Shown in pieces: positions 1 through 7,271 of a stretch of DNA of 15,184 nt. The DNA is from Draconibacterium sp. (GTDB lineage: Bacteria; Bacteroidota; Bacteroidia; Bacteroidales; Prolixibacteraceae). The stretch is taken from positions 1 to 15,184 of the forward strand of contig JADIYN010000005.1 of the NCBI GenBank assembly GCA_016705335.1. The letters run 5' to 3'. The first letter of the stretch is position 1. Each line of letters opens with the position of its first letter. Position numbers and translations under genes: made by a program. The notes beneath the pieces were generated by a model. It saw only the letters and a list, made by a program, of their open reading frames with translations, did not search any database and was not told the origin of the DNA.

Positions 1-76
1 TACTTCGAGCGTATTTATTTTCCGATTTCTACCATCTGTAAAGATTTTGAACTGGCCAAAGTATGTTTAATTGTTA

Positions 77-1010
77 TCAATGCTTTTTTAATTTCTTTGC
101 TAATTCCAAGGGTCACTTAAAACTGTTCCGTGCCTTGTCTCCTTCAGGGAAAGCTGATTTGGTCGGAAAATCTTCCCAAGTTTTTAAATCTTTCGAACGA
201 ACAGCACCTACTTGGTGCAACTTATTTATCAAAATATACAAACCACCGCCAGTCGCCAATTTTTATTAGGTTGGTCCTTGCCCAAGAATCGCCGGTGATT
301 GGCACGGTTGGCTTGCCATAATTCCCTGTCAATTCGTTGGTTGTAGCAATTCTTATATTTTCTGGGGTGGTGTTTTGTTTCATCCTGCAAAAACAAAACA
401 TATTTCCCGTTTTCCTGAATCCAAAGTTCCGTCAATCACATTAAAACCTTGATCGTAAAATAGTTTTGGTTTCGCTGAAGGTGATGAAATCTTTGTTGTT
501 ACAAAATACATTCGGTGATTATCTTATCGTCACCCGCTGTTTTTCCGTCTCTGGAAAACGCCCAGAATTGTGTTGACCAAAAATATCAAATATTGTTTTG
601 AACTTTCATCCCAAAAACCTCAGGAGCCCAACAGTTTTGGGCAGTTGGTTCGTGGCCCATTACAGGTATAAATTTTTGTTCCGACAAATGAATTAAATCA
701 ACAGAACTGGCATAACCAATTCCCTTTCTTTCAGCTCACTGTCCAAACCATAGGGAATTTCCCATCCGGATCCGCCTTCAATAATACAGGATCGCGCATC
801 AATTTATCATCACCAACAGTTGGAGTTAAAAACGATTTATTATTGTTTAATGCCTCCCATTTCAAACCATCATTACTTGTTGCTAAATGAAGTCCGTCTT
901 CACCATTTCCCATAAAATAGGAAAACATATAAACTTCATTCTTTCACGAAAAAACTATTGAAATAAAATATGGAAAGCAGTATCGAGATAAGGATTTTGT
1001 GGTTTTTCAT
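77..1010 (-). CDS. GH43-like secreted glycosidase (frameshifted)
   Basis: Likely an exported five-bladed beta-propeller glycosidase of the GH43 type, acting on arabinose- or xylose-containing glycans. Reading across several frame breaks from 1010 downward gives a hydrophobic start (MKNHKILISILLSIFYF), then GNGEDGLHLATSNDGLKWEA, the RDP block (MRDPVLLKADPDGKFPMVWT), IGYASSVDLIHLSEQKFIPV, CWAPEVF, KQYLIFWSTQFWAF, a VIDGTL-like segment, ENGKYVLFLQDET and a C-terminal SFPEG/TRHGTV-like end. This order matches Bacteroidetes GH43-like proteins of about 300 residues. The chosen ATG is the only one that supplies a signal peptide ahead of the conserved part. The stop at 77-79 is uncertain because breaks continue near the edge. 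It lies 73 bases after the yciH stop, on the same strand. Catalytic residues cannot be assigned reliably with this many breaks. The fold family is fairly sure; the substrate is inferred. Confidence 0.75.
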
Positions 1011-1083
1011 TTTTAATCGGTTTGATGAAATTAATTTAGACAGCTACTTTTGCTCCTCCCCCTTGGAGAACTTGCCAGTGGCT

Positions 1084-1417
1084 TCAACCGCCTGATCTTT
1101 TAACCTTGTAACCCTCGACTTTTAGGATTTCAATAATTTTATTACAAAATCACCTTGAATCAGGATTTCTCCATCTTTCAGAACCGCCAACACCGCACTT
1201 CGATTTTAATGTTTTTCCAATTGCTTTTAAATCATCTTCAGATCCGACAAAACCGGATATTAAGGTTACATTCTTTCCATTTCTTTTTGCGGTCGAGCTG
1301 AACTTTTAAATTTTGTTTTTGGTGGCAAGGTTTGTAGATCTTTCCACTTTCTTTTCGTAATTAAAATCACGGTTTGTCGAAAAACCACACCCAACCTATC
1401 TTTCAATCGTTTGACAT
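1084..1417 (-). CDS. yciH: YciH/SUI1-family translation initiation factor-like protein (frameshifted)
   Basis: This is a bacterial homologue of eukaryotic initiation factor 1 (SUI1/YciH), thought to influence start-codon selection on the 30S subunit. No single frame exceeds about 25 residues, so it is easy to miss. Joined frames read MSNDWKDRLGVVFSTN, KVQLDRKK, GKNVTLISGFVGSEDDLKAI, GKTLKSKCGVGGS, KDGEILIQGDFV, then IIEILKVEGYKVKRSGG and stop. The GKNVT / KCGVGGS-KDGEILIQGD signature is the hallmark of the family, and about 110 residues is the usual length. I chose the ATG because MSNDWKDRLGVVFST is the typical bacterial YciH opening. It needs one base restored at about 1405 (TGG read as TG) and one or two at about 1175. 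The upstream membrane-protein stop is 10 bases away, so the two are probably co-transcribed. Confidence 0.87.
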
Positions 1418-1427
1418 TTTATTGATT

Positions 1428-1805
1428 TTATGGCCAAATCATTAATAAACTGCCGGTTATGTACACAAACAAGTACCAGGTATAGGCAATTTTAGAAAAC
1501 AAAAGTACTGAATTGTCAATAACTGAATCAAACCCGTTTTTAAAATAACTTTTAAGAATTAAAAACAAGTCTGTAACCATGGTTAAAGTCGCTGAATATC
1601 CTAAAATACCGTGTAGTGTAAAATACCTTTGGTTGAACCACTTATCATAAAAGTTATAGCAACCAAATCCAAAATAACGCCAAGACTAAGGAAAATAAGC
1701 ATTCCTGTTGTGACAATTTAAACCGCTGTATTGCAATGCTTGCAATCCCGTATGAAAGTAAGCCAGGGTGATTAAAAAAGCTCCGAATAATGATAATATA
1801 TTCAT
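1428..1805 (-). CDS. Four-helix membrane protein of unknown function (frameshifted)
   Basis: I do not recognise a named family. Joined frames give a protein of about 125 residues with four hydrophobic segments: MNILSLFGAFLITLAYFSYG (the end of this stretch is repaired), TTGMLIFLSLGVILDLVAIT, LHGILGYSATLTMVTDLFLI and IAYTWYLFVYITGSLLMIWP, then stop. A His-Gly in the third segment (LHGILGYSA) and a basic loop after the first helix (IQRFK) stand out. The ATG follows an A-rich stretch, and the stop is 10 bases before the yciH start, so an operon is likely. At least two bases are missing, near 1725 and near 1620. A role in small-molecule or metal handling would be a guess, and nothing here proves one. 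Confidence 0.6.
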
Positions 1806-1887
1806 TTTACTTTTTCTCAAAAATAATAATTTCAGCTATTATTCTCCTTTTATACTGACATTTTTAATATTACATTTTAATTTTACT

Positions 1888-3073
1888 TTATTTCTGTTCG
1901 GCTAAATTTCGTTCACCACTTTACATCGTCATTTTTAATACGGCATTTTTGGGAAAAGGGTTTGAGGAAGAAAATACTTTCATTGTTTCATAAGGTTCAA
2001 TTACGATTCCTTCTTCGGATATATTGCCATTTTTATCCTGAATAGCAGCCAGATTTAGTTTTAAATATTTGGCCAAAAACGGATAAACAGCCTTCCGCTT
2101 GGAAAGTTCGTAACCATGTTTATCATTAGGCAGATGAACATATTCCACACTATTTTTTGCCCCTACAAAATTATATATGTATTGAATATGAGGAAATTCA
2201 ACTTCGGGTGTGTCTTGTCCAATCATCGCCGTCAGAAACCAGTAACATTGGCGGGGCGCAGCAACAGCCGCAATTTCAACATTATTTGTTTGATGATGAG
2301 CACTTTTGTGAACGGCATTGCGCTTTCGCAAACACAGCCCCAAAGAAATAAGAAGAAACCATTACAACCGGCACCGAAACCTTAATTCTGTCGTCGATTG
2401 CTGTGAGCATAAAGTTGGTTCCCCCACCCGATGCGCCTGTATTGCAATGCGTTCGGGGTCGATATTTTCAAGCGACAGAAAAATCGAGTGCACGAATACT
2501 GTTCCACAGTTGCTGTTTGAAAGCAAGAGGATGCTTATGTTCCCCAACCCACATCTTTCATTTCGCCATAACCAACCATATCATCGAAAAAACCACCGCT
2601 CCCATGCGGGCAAAACTTGCGCAGCGGTTCTGTGCATCAGCGCGGTATCTTCCATAATCACCGGCATCCGACCAGTGCCCGTGAGCTGATAAAATACCGC
2701 CATTTTTTTTGTCTTTTTTCAGGAAGATATAAACTTCCGGTTAAGAAAACTCCGGGTAAACTTTCAATTGCAACGTTCTTTTACCGAATAACCGTCATAT
2801 TTTCGTTCACCTGTATAAATTGGTTTCAGTGGTGTGTTTTTCAGGAAACGGAATCAACCCTGCTCCTTCAAGAATCCCATGTTTTATGATTTCTCTTCGT
2901 TTTAACCATTCTTCTTTGTTTGATAACTTTTCTTAGTTCCGTCAAATTAGCCGCACCTTCAGCTTCAGTATAATAAGCGCCAACACAAAGATTTTTACCA
3001 GCGTTGTTTTGTGATTTAACAACATTCGCCATAAATAAAACAACAAAAATCATTACCCAACTACTCTTTTCAT
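1888..3073 (-). CDS. Secreted acetyl-xylan-esterase-like alpha/beta hydrolase (frameshifted)
   Basis: Probably a periplasmic or secreted serine esterase that deacetylates xylan or related glycans. The N-terminus (MKRVVG, one break, then MIFVVLFMANVVKSQ) is a signal peptide. Downstream come CVGAYYTEAEGAANLTELRK, a GILSAHGHWSDAGDYGR-like block, a VVFSYDMVGYGEMKDVGWGH-like block, LLSLENIDPERIAI and then, after restoring one base, TGASGGGTNFMLTAIDD. The Ser in GASGG (codon 2431-2429) is the expected nucleophile. NNVEIAAVAAPR, DTPEVEFPHIQYIYNF and the His in LPNDKHGY fit the rest of the triad region, and the protein ends near GERNLAEQK. About 395 residues is normal for this Bacteroidetes family. 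Its start is 131 bases from the divergent isomerase start, so the two share a control region. At least six breaks are present. The exact substrate is inferred. Confidence 0.85.
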
Positions 3074-3204
3074 ATAACTCATTATTAATTTACCTTAATT
3101 CCATTTTCAAACATTTAAAGTTAGCATTTGAATTGAAATTGCTAAAATTTCTTTCTTGCCTTTGTATCTGTTAGCTATTTTGGAAAAACCTAATTCAAAA
3201 TATA

Positions 3205-4144
3205 ATGATTTCACGAAGAGACACCCTGAAAAACCTAGCACTCTTGGCGGAGGAACCATATTACTTCGCAAAACAACTATGCCGACGAAAAACCAAAAAC
3301 AACCCAATTTTCATACTGTTTAAATACGAGCACCATTTCGGGGCAAAAAGTTGGTTTTTTAAAGGAATTTGAAATCGTTTCAAAAGCAGGATACACTGGT
3401 ATTGAGATTTGGATTCGGGACCTGCAAAATATTTGGATGAAGGTGGAAATTTAAAGATCTGAAAAAGTATATCGAAGATTTGGGTTTACAGGTTGAAAAT
3501 GCAATCGGTTTTGCCCAATGGATTGTTGACGATGAAACCATCAGGAAAGCCGGATCGAACAATTGAAAAAGAAATGGACATTTTAGCTCAAATCGGGTGC
3601 AAGCGGATTGCTCCACCTCCTGCAGGTGCAACTGACAAACCATTTCACAACTTATTCGAAATTGGAAACCGATATAAAAAAATACTCGAAATTGGTGATG
3701 AAACCGGCGTTACGCCAATCCTTGAATTTTTGGGTGCATCGTCAAGTTTGTATCACATTTCGCAGGCTATGTTTATTGCTACGGCAGCCAATCATCCAAA
3801 AGCCTGCATTTTGCCCGAAGTTTACCACATGTTCCGTGGTGGCAGCGGATTTGATAGTTTAAAACAGATTTCGGGTAACGCAATCGAAGTTTTTCATTTT
3901 AACGATTTTGTTGCCGAAATTTCCGCGAACAACAAACCGACAGCGACCGTGTTTATCCGGGTGATGGTGTTGCACCTTACAAACAAATAATTACCGACTT
4001 GCCAAAATGCAGGAGGAAAAAAAGTTTTCTCGCTTGAATTATTCAATAAAAAATATTGGGAAAAGATGCGTTTGAAATTGCAAAAACAGGGTTACCTAAA
4101 ACGAAAAGTTGGTAAGTGAAGCAATTTCTACTGTTAAGGTTTAA
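3205..4144 (+). CDS. Tat-exported sugar phosphate isomerase/epimerase-like TIM barrel (frameshifted)
   Basis: This belongs to the xylose-isomerase-like TIM-barrel family (AP-endonuclease 2 fold). In Bacteroidota exported members often work in keto-sugar or inositol-type pathways. The N-terminus MISRRDTLKNLALLAGGT is a twin-arginine signal (SRRDTLK plus a hydrophobic run). Joined frames continue with EFEIVSKAGYTGIEIWIRDL, GLQVENAIGFAQWIVDDE, MDILAQIGCKRIAPPPAGAT, GVTPILEFLGASSSLYH, PEVYHMFRGGSGFDSL, AIEVFHFNDF and, after a break, VYPGDGVAPYKQIITDL and VFSLELFNKKYW, ending AISTVKV. The metal-binding positions expected in this fold are covered by E in PILEFLG, the PEVYHM block, FHFNDF and the E of SLELF. 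About 310 residues. It diverges from the esterase and its last 11 bases overlap the convergent thioredoxin end. The substrate is unknown. Confidence 0.83.
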
Positions 4145-4434
4145 TGTGCTGACGTAAAATTGAAGTTAATTCAAAAGCGGGTTTACCCACTCCTTTCCAC
4201 TGTGGTTGGCCATTTTAAAAATAATCACAGTAGGTACATTTCTGATTTGATATTTAGTGGCTATTACCGGATTCTTGTCAACGTTTACTTTTAAAATTCT
4301 GATATTCTTTTAAGTTCCATTTTTACATCTTTTAAAATGGGCGCCATTTGTTTGCAGGGTTCGCACCAATCAGCAAAAAAATCAACTAAAACAGGTTTAT
4401 CGGAATTAATAATGTTTAAAAATCTTTCGTTCAT
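4134..4434 (-). CDS. Thioredoxin with WCEPC active site
   Basis: A single-domain cytoplasmic thioredoxin of about 100 residues. It starts MNERFLNIINSDKPVLVDFF and carries the redox motif ADWCEPCKQMAPIL. Glu replaces the usual Gly between the cysteines. After one break near 4315 it continues with RILKVNVDKNPVIATKYQIR, the cis-proline motif RNVPTVIIF and the C-terminal helix KPAFELTSILRQ. The ATG is 8 bases downstream of a strong purine-rich ribosome site, which decides the start. The gene follows the DUF6132-like membrane gene by 20 bases, so they form an operon. A thioredoxin beside DUF6132, and YeeE/YedE genes elsewhere in the window, suggests a job in sulfane-sulfur or thiol handling rather than general reduction; that is inference. 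The exact stop depends on how the frame break is repaired. Confidence 0.88.
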
Positions 4435-4440
4435 TTTACT

Positions 4441-4450
4441 TCCCCTCCTT
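4441..4450 (-). promoter_or_regulatory. Strong Shine-Dalgarno site of thioredoxin gene
   Basis: On the minus strand AAGGAGGGGA lies 6 bases before the thioredoxin ATG. Most other genes in this window have only A-rich leaders, as is usual in Bacteroidota, so this near-perfect anti-16S match is unusual and fixes the thioredoxin start. Confidence 0.7.
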
Positions 4451-4454
4451 ATTT

Positions 4455-4660
4455 TTACGCTTTAATAAAACCGCTGATAATATCACCAATTAAGTAACCC
4501 ATAACTGCTCCCCACAATGTGCTCCAATACCAAACTGATTTAATTGCGCAAGTCCCGCTTTCGCAAACCACGAATCCCAATAAAGAAATCCACCAATTGC
4601 TCCGGCAACAAAAATACAATTTGAATTCGGTTTGACTTTAAAAAACTTGTTTAAATCCAT
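4455..4660 (-). CDS. DUF6132-like small membrane protein with CxSGTC motif
   Basis: A membrane protein of about 68 residues. It opens MDLNKFFKVKPNSNCIFVAG and has a first helix FVAGAIGGFLY. After one missing base near 4595 it reads GFVVCESGTCAIKSVWYWST, followed by a second helix LWGAVMGYLIGDIISGFIKA and stop. The two cysteines in C-E-S-G-T-C and the short two-helix layout match the small Bacteroidetes family I know as DUF6132, commonly found beside thioredoxins or rhodaneses; that assignment is from memory. The C-x-S-G-T-C loop recalls the GGCTSG and GGYCPG cysteine loops of the YeeE/YedE proteins at 9.2-9.7 kb. It is first in a two-gene operon with the thioredoxin. No biochemical function is established as far as I know. 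Confidence 0.72.
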
Positions 4661-4778
4661 AATAAACTTTGAAACAAAATCACCCGCAAGGTTTCCTTTT
4701 CTTCATTGAAAAAAATGATAGTGAATAGATTAAATTGAAAAGGATGCTAATTGGGCTATAAAAGCAGTAAATTTAACT

Positions 4779-4786
4779 CAAAAATA
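4779..4786 (-). promoter_or_regulatory. Candidate -7 box for DUF6132-trx operon
   Basis: The minus strand reads TATTTTTG here, a full match to the Bacteroidota -7 consensus TAnnTTTG, 118 bases upstream of the DUF6132-like ATG. I see no clear -33 TTTG at the right distance, and the region is very A/T rich, so chance is possible. Confidence 0.3.
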
Positions 4787-4817
4787 TAAAGATTCACTGA
4801 ATATAAAATTGAAAAAA

Positions 4818-6269
4818 TTACATCCAGATTTTCAAAGCAATCATTTCTCCAAATTCCGGTAGTTTCAGTTCGTAAATCATTTTGCCAGTGTGACTAAAAA
4901 ATCCTTTTATTGGTTTACCTGAAGGGGTGAAACAAATTCGAAGTTGTATTTTCCTTTGGGAAGATTGAGTATTACCCATTTTTTTGCATTTCCGGTAAAA
5001 AAATTGCATACTGACTCCGGGTTGTGGAAATAGCCTGAACCTCTGAACCGGGCGAATGAACTACTACCTGAAAATCAGGTTTCATTTTTACAAAATCAAG
5101 CGATTCAATAAAACTGCGGAGGGTTGTTAGCTGTTTTCTCAAATTCGTACTTCCACCGCCCGGAGCTTTGTTTCCTGCCGTTCCGTCTTCTTTTCCAACA
5201 TAAAATGAATAATCAAGATTGTTAAAACAGCACCTCCGGCCATCATAAATTGCCAGGCTTGTCGCAAATATGTAGAGTCTGAACTTCCGGCAAAACCCTG
5301 ATTCATCGAAATACAGGGCGGTTCCAGCCATAATTTAAACCTACAGTTTCCGGGCCAAACGTAATGAAAGTTAAGGATTGAAACGTTGGATCCACTTTAT
5401 CAAGTGAACTTTTAAAGTTATTTTGTAGTTCTGTGCAATTAAATGTTTGCTTGTCAAGCTGCCTCTGTTTCAACAACTGTTTTGGCAATCATTTTTGCCA
5501 TTCAAGCGACGCTTCCGATGCCATTTTCTGCCCACTGAAACCAACCTCCATTATTGGGATTTGGAGTTAACGTTTTTAAAGTCAACATTCCTTTATTGGA
5601 TCATCTGCCCAGGGTTCGTTTTGGATTTCATAAAATACATTCCCGAAACCATTTAATTCAGTAATAATTTTTTCGACCATTTTTGCTGAAACCTGATAAA
5701 ATGCCGTTTTCAGGGTATTCGATTTTTTACGGTCAAGGTTGGAAGACCGTTTATGTTATTGTCCGGATTAAACAGGTGACGTTTCCAGCTTTCATCACTG
5801 TAAGTTGAGCAAAATAAAGTTACTTCAACGATAATATCCAATTCATTTGCCAGCGAAACAAAATCTTCAACCGGTCAAAATATTCAGGGTTCCACTGGCT
5901 GAGGTCAAACTTCTTTTCGCCTTTGTACAAACCTGTTTCTTCAACCCTCTTCCAGGGTGTAATAAAACTTCCAACTGCCGGCGCAAGTGAGTTGTTTTCA
6001 ATACCAAAACTTTCGGGTATTTCGACATAAGAACCCATAAAAACCCTTGTATAATTCATCCCTTCACTATGCATGGTTTCCAGGTATTTTTATAATCAAA
6101 AATCAGAATTTAATACCGAACCGTAATGTTCTGCGGAAGTAACCAAAATGGTGGGTTTTCCTTTATATATAAAGTAATGCGGGTTTTGCGGATGAAGAGA
6201 AATAGGTTGGGCAACTGCATTTATTGCAAGTATTAAAGAAAATAAAAATATGACAGTCAGCTTGTTCAT
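4818..6269 (-). CDS. Secreted clan GH-A-like glycosidase (frameshifted)
   Basis: A secreted TIM-barrel glycoside hydrolase of about 485 residues. The start MNKLTVIFLFSLILAINAVA is a signal peptide with cleavage near AVAQP. Joined frames then give FIYKGKPTILVTSAEHYGSV, YLETMHSEGMNYTRVFMGSY, ESFGIENNSLAPAVGSFITP and FDLSQWNPEYFDRLK. FYEIQNEPWA follows, whose N-E-P is the acid/base signature of clan GH-A (Glu codon at 5617-5615). After that come SSLDKVDPTFQSL, PETVGLNYGWNRPV, FDESGF (candidate nucleophile Glu), NNLDYSFYVGKEDGTAGNKA and a C-terminal beta-sandwich ending LKLPEFGEMIALKIWM. At least eight breaks interrupt it. The N-terminal wording resembles DUF4038/cellulase-like Bacteroidetes enzymes. 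The clan is well supported; the family and substrate are not. It is probably transcribed alone from the region at 6270-6480. Confidence 0.82.
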
Positions 6270-6354
6270 GGTAATTTGCTTTATTAATTTAGCGAATAAA
6301 AATAGTTAAAAAAGGGATTGGATTGGAAGGAAATTAGGGATTGGGTGAAATAGG

Positions 6355-6410
6355 GACTGAAGGACTGAATGACTGAATGACTGAATGACTGAGGAATTGA
6401 GGGATTGAGG
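6355..6410. repeat. Degenerate 8-bp tandem repeat (gactgaat)
   Basis: Seven head-to-tail octamers lie between the divergent glycosidase and macro-domain genes: GACTGAAG, three GACTGAAT copies, then GACTGAGG, AATTGAGG and GATTGAGG (the first boundary is offset by one base). The flank 6314-6345 holds looser GGGATTGG units. No gene overlaps it. It sits in the shared upstream region and may affect spacing or DNA shape, or simply be slippage-prone sequence. Confidence 0.8.
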
Positions 6411-6480
6411 GATTTTAATAAACTTCTGCCATTAAAATTGAACCTTTGTTTTAACATTGAACTTAATATTAATTCCTTGT

Positions 6481-6983
6481 ATGAATAAAATAGAACTTTA
6501 CTTAGGTGACATTACAACCCTGGAAGTTGATGCAATTGTAAATGCAGCCAACACAAGTTTATTAGCGGCGGCGGGGTTGACGGAGCAATCCACCGGGCCG
6601 CCGGGAAAAAGTTGCTTGATGCATGCCGCAAGTTAAACGGCTGTGAAACTGGAGATGCTAAAATTACAAAAGGATTCGAACTGCCTGCCAAATTTGTAAT
6701 CCACACGGTTGGTCCGGTTTGGAACGGTGGAAACTACGGCGAAGCTGAAAAACTGGCTTCCTGTTACAAACGCAGTCTTGAAGCTGCTGTTGAAAATGGA
6801 GTAAAAACAATCGCCTTTCCAAATATAAGTACCGGGGTTTATGGTTATCCAAAATCAGATGCAGCAAAAATTGCAGTTCAAACCGTTACCCGATTTTTAA
6901 CCGAAAATAGCAACATTGAAAAGGTAATATTTTGTGTATTTGATAGCGTGAACATGGAAATCTACAGGAAATTGATAATCTAA
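6481..6983 (+). CDS. Macro-domain O-acetyl-ADP-ribose deacetylase-like protein
   Basis: A stand-alone macro domain of the YmdB/MacroD type, expected to bind ADP-ribose and hydrolyse O-acetyl-ADP-ribose or mono-ADP-ribosyl esters in the cytoplasm. The sequence opens MNKIELYLGDITTLEVDAIV, then NAANTSLL. One base missing near 6564 breaks the frame, and on repair the loop reads GGGGVDGAIHRAAGKKLLDA. CRKLNGCETGDAKITKGFEL, FVIHTVGPVWNGG and the phosphate loop FPNISTGVYGYP follow, ending FDSVNMEIYRKLII. NAAN and the GGGGVDGAIH catalytic loop are intact. With the base restored it has 167 residues, the normal family length. The next gene is the sigma factor 288 bases on, with its own candidate promoter, so this gene is probably monocistronic. 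Function is sure at family level; the physiological substrate is not known. Confidence 0.92.
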
Positions 6984-7095
6984 ATAAAGTATCTCAAATT
7001 CGGATATTTGTTATATTTAATTCATTTTCAATTTTTTAACAATTGAAACAATCCTGTCAATTAAATATTTTAAGTTAAATCTCGAAATATAACGC

Positions 7096-7103
7096 TATCT
7101 TTG
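7096..7103 (+). promoter_or_regulatory. Bacteroidota -7 promoter box before sigma gene
   Basis: TATCTTTG matches the TAnnTTTG consensus fully. The -33 region is only a T-rich stretch around 7066-7072, without a clear TTTG. Start would be about 7110, leaving a leader of roughly 160 bases before the sigma ATG at 7272. I see no riboswitch-like structure in that leader. Confidence 0.5.
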
Positions 7104-7271
7104 TGCGCGTTTCAGATTTGAGAATTTGTGCTTTATCTGCTGTTCCTTCCAGTTATTGGTTCATCGATGACCGTTTTTTTAAATCTAAATTTTGCTTCAG
7201 TACCTTTTTAAGTAAGATCAAAACCAGTTTAATAAATATTTATTTGGTTTTGAAAAGATAATGATTTCTAT

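Noticed and set aside
63..321. Plus-strand frames at the left edge
   Set aside because: The minus strand here reads through the C-terminal part of the GH43-like protein (ENGKYVLFLQDET, DWRW-type block, SFPEG).
2116..2889. A run of plus-strand open frames of 64-123 codons
   Set aside because: They are antisense to the esterase, whose minus-strand frames carry GASGGG, NNVEIAAVAAPR and other family blocks. The plus frames have no family likeness and a biased Arg/His/Ser composition.
1888..6269. True pseudogene decay of the glycan genes
   Set aside because: Conserved residues, including the catalytic Ser of the esterase and the NEP motif of the glycosidase, are kept and the breaks are single-base gaps. 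I prefer sequencing error, though I cannot prove it without reads.
6355..6410. CRISPR-like short regular repeats
   Set aside because: The unit is 8 bp with no spacers, so it is a simple tandem repeat.
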